Of a stretch of 48,450 nt of DNA, positions 39,171-48,166 are shown one piece after another; position 1 is the stretch's first letter; each line of letters opens with the position of its first letter. The notes under the pieces were generated by a model. The model had not been told where the DNA came from and searched no databases. It saw only the letters and a list, made by a program, of their open reading frames with translations. The stretch is from the NCBI GenBank assembly GCA_001304855.1, contig BBZN01000031.1, forward strand, positions 1-48,450. Reading direction: 5' to 3'. The position numbers and the translations under genes are program-made. The stretch comes from Clostridia bacterium UC5.1-1D2. GTDB lineage: Bacteria > Bacillota > Clostridia > Lachnospirales > Lachnospiraceae.

Positions 39171-39216
39171 GTAACAGTTCAGGACGGCGGGAAAATACGC
39201 CGTCCTGAACTGTTAC
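39171..39216. repeat. Perfect 19 bp inverted repeat
   Basis: GTAACAGTTCAGGACGGCG and its exact complement (39198-39216) around an 8-base loop. There is no T-run on either strand. The end GAACTGTTAC also occurs once at 24631-24640, just upstream of the FeoB-associated gene. Confidence 0.8.
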
Positions 39217-39352
39217 AATTCTATGGGAGACTGCATTTCATTACCTGGCAGGGAGGGATTTATTGGCATAGCCCGGACCGGCTTCCATTTTAATGGCAGG
39301 TATCCATAGATTTCTTTGTATTTTTACTTTAAATCTTAAAAAAAGACGGCAA
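39217..39352. other. Gap upstream of the repeat-protein promoter
   Basis: No gene, hairpin or repeat was recognised here. The sequence becomes AT-rich toward its right end, where the direct repeats begin. Confidence 0.4.
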
Positions 39353-39385
39353 AAGTCACACTTAAGTCACACTTAAGTTACACTT
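39353..39385 (+). promoter_or_regulatory. Three 11 bp direct repeats, likely activator sites
   Basis: AAGTCACACTT occurs twice and AAGTTACACTT once, end to end. An 11 bp period puts each unit on the same face of the helix, as in PhoB/OmpR-type boxes. The array ends where a -35 element should be, so a response regulator probably replaces the missing -35. Confidence 0.75.
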
Positions 39386-39403
39386 ACATAGCACCCTGTT
39401 TTG

Positions 39404-39409
39404 TATAAT
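39404..39409 (+). promoter_or_regulatory. -10 element of the secreted repeat-protein gene
   Basis: Perfect TATAAT, 44 bases before the ATG. Only weak -35 matches exist at normal spacing, inside the last direct repeat. Confidence 0.65.
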
Positions 39410-39452
39410 TAGAAAGCAACAGTGATTAGAGAAAATACTAGGAGGAGTGGCT

Positions 39453-41099
39453 ATGAAACAGAACCTTTGGAAAAAGGGCCTTATGTTGGGGATGAGCGCA
39501 ATTATGACATTGGGAGCTGCAAATATGTCCTTTGGGGCAGAGCTGTTAGCGTCTCAGGATGGGATTGAGGTAAGGAATGAGAAACAGACTTATGACGATG
39601 GCTATGAGTATAATGTTCTTCAGATTTCTTATAACGGAAAAAGCGCTGAGAAACTTGCCAGGGAGGACGGGCTGACTATCGCAATGCGGTGCCGTTATGA
39701 GGGACAGTGGTACGCCTGGACGCCGCTGGACGCATATTCGTCAGAATCCCAGGATGGCAGCTATTCCGTGATCGATTCATTTCGCGAAGAAGCGCTTCAG
39801 TATGCTGTAACAAATGTAGAATACCCAAAGATTCCGGCCTATTCTCAGGATTTGTCCCAGAACGGTCTGAACCTGGCTATTACGAATCAGTTTGAGCTTG
39901 ATGTTCCGCAGGCCAATAAAGACTATCAGATTCCGCCGTATGTGAAAGAGGTTACTCCGGCAGTTAATTCAACATATCAGCTGGGAAACGGGGCATCTGC
40001 TCATGTGAGGGCGGTTTACGATCAGATGATGGAAGCGGTTGGCGATGTCAGTGTAACAGCGGAGGAAGCGACTGTGGACAGAACCTATTCTGTCAGCAAT
40101 CTCACCTGGTCCAACGACGAGGCGAATAATACCTGTATCGTTGAATTTGACGTTACCTTTGACGACAGCTATAACGGCCAGTTTGCAGAATACCGGTTCA
40201 ACATCAATGGCCTGGTTGGAATCAAGAGCAGAAAATCTCCCAATACAGTAAACTACCTCACCTCATTCTACAGCTGCTCCGAAGTTTACGGCTGCGATGA
40301 TAATTACGGAAGCGTATTCAACGTAATCCATATGAACCCCAGTGATTATGTTGGCAGCGGAAAAATTGATTTAAATACATATGAATTCCGGGCGGCAGAT
40401 ATGGGAGAATTCCATACCAATATCCTGCTGGAGGCCAGCAATGGAGGAAAATCTGAGATTTATGTATTGAAATATAATTATAGCCAAGCTGTAGAGAAAA
40501 TTAATCAGGGATTTGAGACAACTCTTGCAGTTCCATATCCCAAAGGCTTTAACGGAAACAGCACATTCAAAGCATACAAGTTTAACAGACAGGCAGACGG
40601 CACATATAAGGGCGTTGAATTGCCTGCGATCATAACGGACAAGGGCCTGGAGGTATCTCAGAGTGCGTCTATAATTGCAGATGCAGCCAGGGCGGCAGAG
40701 GAGGCCAAGGCGGCAGAGGAAGCCAGGGCGGCAGAGGAGGCTAAGGCGGCAGAGGAAGCCAGGGCGGCAGAGGAGGCCAAAGCGGCAGAGGAGGCTAAGA
40801 CGGCAGAGGAAGCCGATGAAAAGTCTAATACGGTAACATTGTATTTTATGACGGGTTCTTCTATCGATGATCCGGGAGAAGTATTCGCACAGTTTGAGGT
40901 GCCGAAAAATGCAAGAGGCAATCAGGTGACTTTAAAGAAAACAATTAATACTCTCAAAGAAGTTCCGCAGAAGGAAGGCGCTTCCTTTTCTCACTGGCAG
41001 GAAAGAAGCTTGAAGGATACTTCCAAAATGGGCAACCGCATTTATGGTACGATCTGGATTAATGAATCCGACCAGTATTTATATGCTCAATATAAATAA
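39453..41099 (+). CDS. Large secreted protein with AAEEA(K/R) repeats and a C-terminal beta-grasp-like domain
   Basis: Intact 548 aa exported protein of unknown function. A signal peptide (LMLGMSAIMTLGAANMSFGAE) leads into about 380 residues with no family I recognise, including VRNEKQTYDDGYEYNVLQIS, FDDSYNGQFAEYRFNING and a pair of Cys in FYSCSEVYGCDD. Residues about 414-455 are seven hexapeptide repeats AAEEAK/AAEEAR, a charged alpha-helical spacer. The last 85 residues resemble the Listeria-Bacteroides (InlB B) repeat beta-grasp fold: VTLYFMTGSS, FSHWQERS, DQYLYAQYK. There is no LPxTG or C-terminal membrane anchor, so it is secreted or held non-covalently. GGAGGA precedes the ATG. Codons are richer in A/T than in flanking genes. 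It is likely a surface or adhesion protein, but this is inference. Confidence 0.85.
   Translation: MKQNLWKKGLMLGMSAIMTLGAANMSFGAELLASQDGIEVRNEKQTYDDGYEYNVLQISYNGKSAEKLAREDGLTIAMRCRYEGQWYAWTPLDAYSSESQDGSYSVIDSFREEALQYAVTNVEYPKIPAYSQDLSQNGLNLAITNQFELDVPQANKDYQIPPYVKEVTPAVNSTYQLGNGASAHVRAVYDQMMEAVGDVSVTAEEATVDRTYSVSNLTWSNDEANNTCIVEFDVTFDDSYNGQFAEYRFNINGLVGIKSRKSPNTVNYLTSFYSCSEVYGCDDNYGSVFNVIHMNPSDYVGSGKIDLNTYEFRAADMGEFHTNILLEASNGGKSEIYVLKYNYSQAVEKINQGFETTLAVPYPKGFNGNSTFKAYKFNRQADGTYKGVELPAIITDKGLEVSQSASIIADAARAAEEAKAAEEARAAEEAKAAEEARAAEEAKAAEEAKTAEEADEKSNTVTLYFMTGSSIDDPGEVFAQFEVPKNARGNQVTLKKTINTLKEVPQKEGASFSHWQERSLKDTSKMGNRIYGTIWINESDQYLYAQYK
40692..40817 (+). repeat. In-frame 18 bp tandem repeat array, seven units
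   Basis: Seven 18 bp units of GCGGCAGAGGAGGCCAAG type encode AAEEAK/AAEEAR. The first four alternate K and R, so a 36 bp higher-order unit is visible. Length can change by slippage without breaking the frame. Confidence 0.9.
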
Positions 41100-41129
41100 T
41101 CTGGCATAACAGACATTATGTAAGTAATT

Positions 41130-41177
41130 ATCCACAGAAATATTTGCATTCTCCTGCAAAGATTTCTGTGGATTTTT
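41130..41177 (+). terminator. Terminator after the secreted repeat-protein gene
   Basis: A 12 bp perfect stem ATCCACAGAAAT / ATTTCTGTGGAT with a 20-base loop and TTTT immediately after. Confidence 0.92.
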
Positions 41178-41404
41178 CTTGAAACTTTCAGATAATCTGT
41201 GGTAATAAATAAATTATGCGAATGTGTGCCTGAGATGCGGTGGGAATCGGTCTGGCCGTCCAATAAAAATTTCACATAAATATGCGTCTGGACTAGCCTT
41301 TGTCCCGGAGATTTGATACAATAGATAAAAATGTATTTGTCCGGCGGAGGCTGGTTTTGCTGTCCGGCAGATGGAAATTATAGAGCAGAGGGAGACGATA
41401 TATT

Positions 41405-41845
41405 ATGAAAATTGCAATGGGAAACGACCACTCGGCACTTGAACTGAAGAACATAATCAAGGAGTTTGTGGAGAGCAAAGGGCATGAGGTGATAGACCTT
41501 GGAACCAATTCAACGGAGAGCTGCGATTACCCTATCTATGGGGAGAAGGTGGGACGCGCCGTGGCTTCCGGCGAGGCGGATCTGGGAATCGCCATTTGCG
41601 GAACCGGCCTTGGGATCTCCCTTGCCGCCAATAAGGTAAAAGGCGTCCGCGCCTGTGTCTGCAGCGAGCCCTACACCGCCAAGCTGTCCAGACTCCACAA
41701 CAACGCCAATGTGCTGGCGTTCGGCGCAAGGGTAGTAGGCAGTGAGCTGGCTAAAATGATTGTGGAAACCTGGCTGGACGCCCAATTTGAGGGCGAGAGG
41801 CATGCACGCAGGGTGCAGATGATTATGGATATTGAGAATTCCTGA
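41405..41845 (+). CDS. rpiB: Ribose-5-phosphate isomerase B (RpiB/LacB family)
   Basis: Intact 146 aa enzyme that interconverts ribose 5-phosphate and ribulose 5-phosphate, with some relatives acting on allose 6-phosphate. Motifs: MKIAMGNDHSALELK with the phosphate-site DH, GIAICGTGLGISLAANK carrying the catalytic Cys, and RLHNNANVLAFGARVVG. GGGAGA precedes the ATG. It is monocistronic, flanked by terminators, and fits the pentose-centred content of the window. Confidence 0.92.
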   Translation: MKIAMGNDHSALELKNIIKEFVESKGHEVIDLGTNSTESCDYPIYGEKVGRAVASGEADLGIAICGTGLGISLAANKVKGVRACVCSEPYTAKLSRLHNNANVLAFGARVVGSELAKMIVETWLDAQFEGERHARRVQMIMDIENS

Positions 41846-41919
41846 GTTTTTCCTTTTTCACGAATCATTGGAATCAGACTGGATTTCTGGCAAAGTGAAC
41901 GGTAATATTTAAGCGGAGG

Positions 41920-41951
41920 ACAGGACATTCGGCGGCGGATGCCCTGTTTTT
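41920..41951 (+). terminator. Terminator after rpiB
   Basis: ACAGG-a-CAT pairs with ATG-c-CCTGT around an 11-base GC-rich loop and is followed by TTTTTAT. Confidence 0.7.
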
Positions 41952-42137
41952 ATTTGGAGAACTGTGTCCGGACAGGAGGTGCAGAGAGGAAAATATTTGG
42001 TTGTTTTCACGATGAAAGCCTTGTGCCGGTCCATGCCCTGATTTATAATCAGGCAGGAAGGAAATTCCTGCGTTTAGCAGGAGGAGGCTGCCGTCAGAGG
42101 CGGACGGGGAAAGGAAAACAGATGGAAAATGAGGGGA
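41952..42137. other. Gap between rpiB terminator and repeat copy C
   Basis: A short open frame here lacks a ribosome-binding site and known domain, so I call no gene. No promoter was recognised for the downstream gene. Confidence 0.4.
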
Positions 42138-42290
42138 TAGACCGGGAGAAAAATTTCTTTGTGCCTGATTTTGCGGGATGATTTTTTGTCAGCTGTGCAC
42201 AGATTTATGAGGCGTACGATGATCAGATTCGTGTGCGGATGGCGGAAAATCAGCCCAAAGGCAGGTGCAGGAAAGATTTCCGGCGTACAT
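42138..42290 (+). repeat. Palindromic intergenic element, copy C
   Basis: About 153 bp, same orientation as copy B. The inner left arm (TTGTGCCTGATTTTGCGGG) and right arm (GGCGGAAAATCAGCCCAAAG) match copies A and B, and the right end reads GATTTCCGGCGTACAT. The left terminal repeat is more degraded. It ends 25 bases before the next start codon. Confidence 0.8.
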
Positions 42291-42315
42291 TTATATATAC
42301 AAGGAGGGATAAGGT

Positions 42316-43147
42316 ATGAAATGCAGGTATTGTAATGCAGAGTTAAAGGAGCACAGTAAATTTTGCCCAAAATGCGGCAGGGCGGTAGAGGAGGATAAGC
42401 CCGGAGAAAAGGCCTTATCATTGGAATCATTGTATTGATTCTGATTTTTGTGGTGGGATTAGGAGCGGGGGACTGATATATTACAAGGTGGTAAGACAGA
42501 GAAGCGGGCAGGAGGAGGCGCTGTCTGAAAAAGACCGGCCCGGTAAGTATGATGATGAGGAGCCGGAAGAGGAATCCTCTGAGGAGGACATGCCTGAGGC
42601 AGAACCTGAGACTCCGGCAGCAACAGAAGGGCGGACACTGCCTACAATGGCTGCCACGGAGCCCTACACGGAAGCGGCCGCCCAGGCGGAGGTTCCGGGA
42701 GAGCACCGCTATGAGATTGTTTTGCTGGACTGTACCTGGACGGAAGCCTTTGAGCAGGCCAAAGCCAGAGGCGGTTATCTGGCGCAGATCGGAAGCCCGG
42801 AGGAATTTAATTATGTTTGTTCTAATGTGTTGAATACGGAGAGCAGCCGCAAACTGAAGCTGTGGATTGGGGGAGCCCGTACAGCCGGTTCATACGAATA
42901 CCACTGGGCCAACACGGACGGCACCTATGGGCAGGAGATACTAAACAGCGGAGACTTTCAGAGCCTGTGGATGACAGGTGAGCCGAGTTTTAGAGACGAC
43001 AGCATCAATCAGGAGGAACATTATATGAATATGTTTTTCTATACCAGAGAAAACAGGTGGGTTTGGAACGACGTGCCTGACGATATAATCGCAGTGGTAA
43101 ACAGCTACAAGGGCTCTGTGGGCTATCTGTGCGAATATGACCAGTAG
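42316..43147 (+). CDS. Zinc-ribbon, membrane-anchored C-type-lectin-like protein (two frameshifts)
   Basis: About 277 aa with an unusual domain order. Residues 1-22 form a zinc ribbon (CRYCNAELKEHSKFCPKCG, two CxxC). Then a membrane helix (IIGIIVLILIFVVGLGAG), a Glu/Asp/Pro-rich linker of about 70 residues, and a C-terminal domain like the C-type lectin fold: TWTEAFEQAKARGGYLAQIG, KLKLWIGGARTAGSYEYHW, GDFQSLWMTGEPSF, NRWVWNDVPDD. So the zinc ribbon is cytoplasmic and the lectin-like domain outside. One A is missing near 42403 and one G near 42468. AAGGAGGG precedes ATG 42316. It may bind glycans or proteins at the cell surface; no ligand can be assigned. Confidence 0.8.
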
Positions 43148-43195
43148 CCCGTTCTTTCAGCCGGCGGACGGCGGGACGAAGGCCCCGCCGCCCCG

Positions 43196-45819
43196 TTATT
43201 CAGATGCTTTTCCGGCAATTTCCCTTTCGTCAGAGTTTCCCCCGCATAATTGAGATAAAATGGCGCACAGCTTCTTGATATCAAGAGGCTTTCTGACGTG
43301 AGCGTCCATCCCGGCCGCCAGCACCGCAGAGACGTCCTCGGCAAATGCATTGGCCGTCGTTGCGATGATGGGGATTTGCTGTGCGTCGGCCCGCCCGCAG
43401 GCCCGGATTTGCCTTGCAGCTTCGCAGCCGTCCATGACGGGCATCTGAACGTCCATCAAAATAGCGTCAAAGCCGCCTGGCTCCGTCTGCAAATATCGTT
43501 CCACTGCGATCTGGCCGTTCTCCGCCTGTTCCACCACGGCCCCGTTCATCTCCAGCAGCGTGGCTGCAATTTCCATATTCAGCGCGTTGTCCTCTGCCAG
43601 CAGAAGCCGTTTCCCTGCAGAGAGGTTCCCTCTGTGATCTCATCTATCCTGGACATACCGAAGGCGCCGTTGGTGACGCTGACCAGCACGTTATAAAGAG
43701 ATGACTGGAACAGCGGCTTTGTAATAAAGGCGTTTACCCCGGCCTCTCGGGCCTCATCCTCAATTTCAGACCAGTCGTAAGCTGAAATGATAATGATAGG
43801 GGTATCCCGGCCAACTTCTTTGCGGATGCGCCGGGCCGTCTCCACACCGTCGATATCCGGCATTTTCCAATCGATCAGGCAGACGTCAAACTCACAGCCC
43901 TCCGCATGGGCCGAAACGGCCCTGTCAACGGCCTCTGTGCCGCTGAGGACCCACTCTGCGTGTATCTTCATTCGTTCCAGCAGAAGAGCCGTGTGTTCGC
44001 ACACGTCCCGGGAGTCATCCGCCACAAGAACCTTCAGCGCCTCCAGGCATCCTTCCTGGATGGGCTGCAGATCCAGGTCGCTCTGTTCAAAAGGCAGCTC
44101 TAGGGTGAAGGTGGTGCCCTCGTCGGGCTTGCTTCTGACGTCAATGTAACCGCCCATGAGGGACACCAGATTTTGGGTGATGGACATACCCAGACCCGTT
44201 CCTCCATACTTTTGGGCGATGGAGCGTCCGCCTGCTCAAAGGGCGTATAGAGGCGGCTCAGCGCATCCTCATCCATTCCGATCCCGGTGTCCGACACAAC
44301 AAAGCGGATCCAGCTTTTCCCGCTGCGGGAGGCAGGTGCGTGACCTCCAGACTGACTTCTCCGCCCTGGGGCGTAAATTTGATGGCGTTGGAGAGCAGAT
44401 TCAGCAGAATCTGATTCAGGCGCAGGGTATCCCCAAGATAAGTGGTGTGTTCTGAAAAACCGGCGGTTTTTTCCGTGAATTTCACACCTTTGACGCTGGC
44501 CTGTGGGTAGACCACGGAAACAAAGTTATTGAGGAACTGATACAGCTCAAAAGGTTCCCTGGTAAGTTTGACGCGGTTGCTTTCAATGCGGGACATATCC
44601 AGCACGTCGTTGATCAGCATCAAAAGATGCTTGGAGGAATAGCCAATCTTCTCCAGACAGTCCTCCAACCGGTTCCGGTCGCCGATAGAAGCTGCGGCAA
44701 TGGTGGTCATGCCGATGATGGCGTTCATGGGCGTACGGATTTCGTGGCTCATGCGGGAGAGAAAGTCTTTTTTGCATTATTAGCGTTTTGGGCGCTGATC
44801 AGCGCATCCTGCAGCGCCTGGGCGGCCCTGCGCTCCTCTGTGCGGTCGGTCAGGGTAAGGATGTATTTCTGGTCCCCATATTCGTCGGTGCGGTAGGAGC
44901 GGAGCTGGAGCCACCGCGGCTCTGCAAAGCGGGGATGCCGGTACTCGATGGTGGTGTCCAGTGTGGAAGCAGTCTCGGAGCACAGCCCTTTGCATACATA
45001 TTCAACGGTTTCCTGGTTCATGTGCTCATAGATTAACTTCCGGTTCTCCTGTAAGCTGGCGGGGGAAAGGCCCAGCACCCCTTCGGCGCTGCCGGAGACA
45101 AAATCACACCGCTCCGGGGAATTCCCGAAAATCATAAAGGCCTCATCCACGGTATCCGAGAGAATCATAAATTGTCGGTTTTTTTCATAGAGCCGGCGGC
45201 CCATCCGCCGGATTGTAAACTGGAAGAAGAACAGGCCCAGCGTCATGGCAGTGATAATCACAAAGGACCATGTCAGGGAGGACTTGCCCAAATAATCCGC
45301 AGAGATAAAAATATTCTGCTGGGTATTCCGCACAAAGGCAAGAATCCGCTGGGCGTTCTCCTCAAACTGATCATAAAGGGGGTATAGGTGTTCTTCTTCA
45401 TAGGCGGCGATCCGATCCGTTGTGGAATCCGGCAGCGCCGCAAAATCCAGAAGCTTCTCCTGGGCGTCCTGAATCTCCTGAAAAACAAGCCACAGCGATT
45501 CCGTGTCCTCCCCGGGGCCCAGGTACAGGCTGTCGATCTCTTCAAGGAGCGCTTCCATTCCCAGATACAGCTGATCCAGCGCAGTCCGTACCTTATCCAC
45601 ATCCTCAGGCCGGTTGTAGGATTGCAGACGTTCTGTGCGCAGCCGCATCAGCGCCAAATCGGTTTTAACGTCGCTGATGTCTCCGTTTACAGTAAATGGG
45701 TGTTCCGTAATCAGCTTGATTTGGGAGGTGAGTTTTGTGGTGCTTAAAAGTGTAACAAACAAAAAAAGAAAGAGCAGGATAAGCAGGGAAAACATGCCTA
45801 TTGACGTGACTCTTTTCAT
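43196..45819 (-). CDS. Hybrid sensor histidine kinase with PAS and two receiver domains (four frameshifts)
   Basis: About 875 aa. An N-terminal helix (MFSLLILLFLFLFVTLLS), a largely helical extracellular domain of about 150 residues and a second helix (SFVIITAMTLGLFFFQF) lead to a PAS domain. HisKA has the phospho-His in RMSHEIRTPMNAIIGM. HATPase boxes are NQILLNLLSNAIKFT, DTGIGMDED and GGTGLGMSITQN. Receiver 1 (ADDSRDV, DVCLIDWKMPDIDG) and receiver 2 (AEDNALN, AILMDVQMPVMDG) follow, with no HPt or DNA-binding domain. Single-base losses fall near 44770, 44325, 44237 and 43620. The ATG at 45819 is preferred for AGGAAG; an earlier ATG at 45858 lacks a site. Output must pass to a partner elsewhere. 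Confidence 0.9.
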
Positions 45820-45973
45820 TACCGTATCTTCCTGGATTGCCTTTGATTTCTTCATCATTATTTTTATCCGTCTGTTTTTCCTGTGGCCGCTTACAGGTTA
45901 CTTTTTATAGCAAGTATAGCAAAAAAAGCTGAAAATAGCAACAGCGGGAGGATATTTGTAGCCATCGGAGGGG

Positions 45974-46002
45974 TTAACTGCTATACTTATAAAAAGTATA
46001 AA
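45974..46002 (+). promoter_or_regulatory. Candidate promoter of the GH3 gene
   Basis: TTAACT at 45974-45979, 17 bp spacer, TATAAA at 45997-46002, 28 bases before the GTG start. Confidence 0.5.
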
Positions 46003-46030
46003 AAGGGAAAAGAAAAGAGGAGCATAAAAA

Positions 46031-47414
46031 GTGGAGAAAAGAGGGCGTTCAAGGAGAAAAAAGAGCCATGCCGGACATGGAGGAAGAAGGGGGATTTTGG
46101 GGGCTGTGCTGGTTTTGGCCGCAGCGCTGTCAGGAGCAGGCGCCTGCTATATGGGAGGCGGGCTTGCCGTTCGGGATGAGGCCGCAGGAGAGGGGCAGGA
46201 TATGGTTTCTGCCGTTAAAAACCATGGCGTAAAGTCAGAAGGATTGTCGGTTGAGGAGGGGAGGGCCCGGCCTATTTGAAGGCGCGGGGAACAGAGGAAG
46301 CAGATGAAAGCAGCCGGGGAGATGGGGAGAACGCCTTGGAGGATGAACTCACCAGGATTTTGGCGGCAATGACGATAGAGGAAAAAGCGGCCCAACTGTT
46401 TATAGTGACGCCCGAGGCTCTCACAGGGGTTGGAACGGTGACGGAGGCAGGAACGGTTACCTTAGAGGCATTAAAGGCACGTCCGGTAGGAGGGCTGATT
46501 TATTTCAGGAACAACCTTCTTTCACCTGTACAGGTGAAGGAATTGACGGAGAATACCCGCCGGTACGGGGAAGAGTCGGGAAAACTGCCCCTCATTCTGT
46601 CAGTGGATGAGGAGGGAGGAAAAGTGACGCGAATCGGGGGCAGGGAGGAGTTTGACGTTGCTGTATTTCCTGATATGGCCCGGATTGGGGCGGAGGGGGA
46701 TCCAAAGAAAGCCTATGAAACCGGAGCGGCCATAGGCTCCTATTTGAAAGCCTATGGCTTTACAATGGACTTTGCCCCAGATGCAGATGTTCTGACGAAT
46801 AAAGATAATCAGGTAATTGGCAGCCGTTCCTTCGGCAGGGATCCGGAAGTGGTGTGGGCTATGTCCAGCCAGGTGGCCAGGGGCTTAAAAGATCAGGGAA
46901 TACAGCCGGTGTATAAGCATTTTCCCGGACATGGAGCGACGCTGGGGGATACCCATGAAGGGTTTGCCTATACGGACAAATCTCTGGATAAATTGATGGA
47001 ATCGGAGTTGGTCCCTTTTATAAGGGCTTCGGAGAATCATGAAGAGTGTATTATGGCGGCCCATATTGCAGCGCCCCAGATTACAGGGACGAGACGCCGG
47101 CCTCGCTGTCACATATGCTTTTAACCGGTGTTTTGAGGGAGAAATTGGGCTATGATGGAGTTATCGTGACGGATGCGATGAATATGGGCGCAATCCAAAA
47201 TCTGTATTCTTCCGGGCAGGCGGCCGTCATGGCAGTGGAGGCAGGCGCGGATCTGGTTTTGATGCCGGCGGATTTTGATGCAGCTTATCAGGCTGTTCTG
47301 GAGGCAGTGGAGGATGGAAGGATAACACAGGAACGCCTGGACCAGTCGGTGCGCCGGATTGGCAGGATGAAGCTTAGACAGAAGGCGATGTGGGAAAGCA
47401 GCCGGATGAACTGA
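46031..47414 (+). CDS. Exported glycoside hydrolase family 3 protein, beta-N-acetylhexosaminidase type (two frameshifts)
   Basis: About 461 aa. A basic start (EKRGRSRRKKS) and one hydrophobic helix (ILGAVLVLAAALSGAGACYM) target it to the membrane or outside. Then comes the GH3 barrel: LSVDEEGGKVTRIGG, FGRDPEVVWAMSSQVARGL, the NagZ-type loop KHFPGHGATLGDTHEG with catalytic His, and the nucleophile Asp in VIVTDAMNMGAI. Ends GRMKLRQKAMWES. It would cut N-acetylglucosamine from peptidoglycan or chitin fragments. GTG at 46031 is chosen for GAGGAG 8 bases upstream. One T is lost near 46277 and one G near 47089. Confidence 0.9.
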
Positions 47415-47423
47415 TTTGCCAAA

Positions 47424-47471
47424 GGCCGGAGCCGTACTCCCCTTTAGCGGGGAATACAGGCTCCGGCCTTA
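47424..47471. terminator. Bidirectional terminator between GH3 and rubrerythrin genes
   Basis: A perfect stem GGCCGGAGCC / GGCTCCGGCC encloses a second hairpin (CTCCCC/GGGGA). It lies in the convergent gap; AAA and TTA flank it, so weak T-tails exist on both strands. Confidence 0.75.
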
Positions 47472-47478
47472 CGGAAAC

Positions 47479-48038
47479 TTATGGAGTGAAATACCTGCCA
47501 TTAGTAATTCTCACTTTACGTTCAAAATAGGCTTTTGGATGAGCGCAGCATGGACATACCTCTGGCGCCTGGCTGCTTCATGGATATAGCCGCAGTTTCT
47601 GCACTTCCATCCTAACGGAGCCGCATCCTTAAAGGTTTTGTCGTTCTTAAGGCTCTCTAACAGCTTATTATAGCGTCTCTCATGGGCGGCCTCAACCTTG
47701 GCAACCAGTTCAAATTTAACTGCGAGAGCTTCAAAACCTTCCTCACGCGCTTCACGCGCCATGCGGGCGTACATATCGGTCCACTCATAGTTTTCACCTG
47801 CGGCTGCATCGGCCAGATTTTCCTCTGGTGTTCCCAGCCCATGGAATTCTTTGAACCACATTTTCGCATGCTCTTTCTCCTGGTCTGCAGTCTCCAGATA
47901 TAAAGCAGCCATCTGTTCAAATCCGGCTTTCTTAGCCACAGATGCATAGTAAGTGTACTTGTTGCGCGCCTCAGACTCTCCGGCAAATGCCGCCTTTAAG
48001 TTCTGTTCAGTCTTTGTTCCTGCGTATTTTGATGCCAT
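47479..48038 (-). CDS. rbr: Rubrerythrin (one frameshift in the rubredoxin domain)
   Basis: Non-haem diiron peroxidase that removes hydrogen peroxide in anaerobes, about 187 aa. The ferritin-like domain shows the iron ligands in [48 protein letters not shown]. The C-terminal rubredoxin-like site has CRNCG and, once a lost G near 47573 is restored, [11 protein letters not shown]. The unrepaired frame would end at 47511 without the second Cys pair. The repaired stop is TAA at 47479-47481. The ATG at 48038 has GAGGT upstream. Confidence 0.92.
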
Positions 48039-48123
48039 AATCTTACCTCAACTTTCTCATTGGTATTTTTTATTCCCGCGCAGCCCGCAGCCGTATCATA
48101 GGGCCAGCCGCTGCAGCAGGGGC

Positions 48124-48155
48124 CAAATACCCCGCTGTTTAGGGCGGGGTATTTG
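48124..48155. repeat. 12 bp perfect inverted repeat
   Basis: CAAATACCCCGC and its complement around an 8-base loop, between two rubrerythrin-type genes. There is no T-run, so it is not a standard terminator, though it may still stop or stabilise transcripts of the upstream gene. Confidence 0.6.
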
Positions 48156-48166
48156 ACAAGCTGCCA

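Noticed and set aside
38942..39208. 88-codon open frame after the cupin gene
   Set aside because: It lacks a ribosome-binding site, runs through the terminator hairpin and into the perfect inverted repeat, and matches no family.
41939..42181. 80-codon plus-strand frame after rpiB
   Set aside because: It begins in the rpiB terminator and ends in repeat copy C, with no ribosome-binding site at the start.
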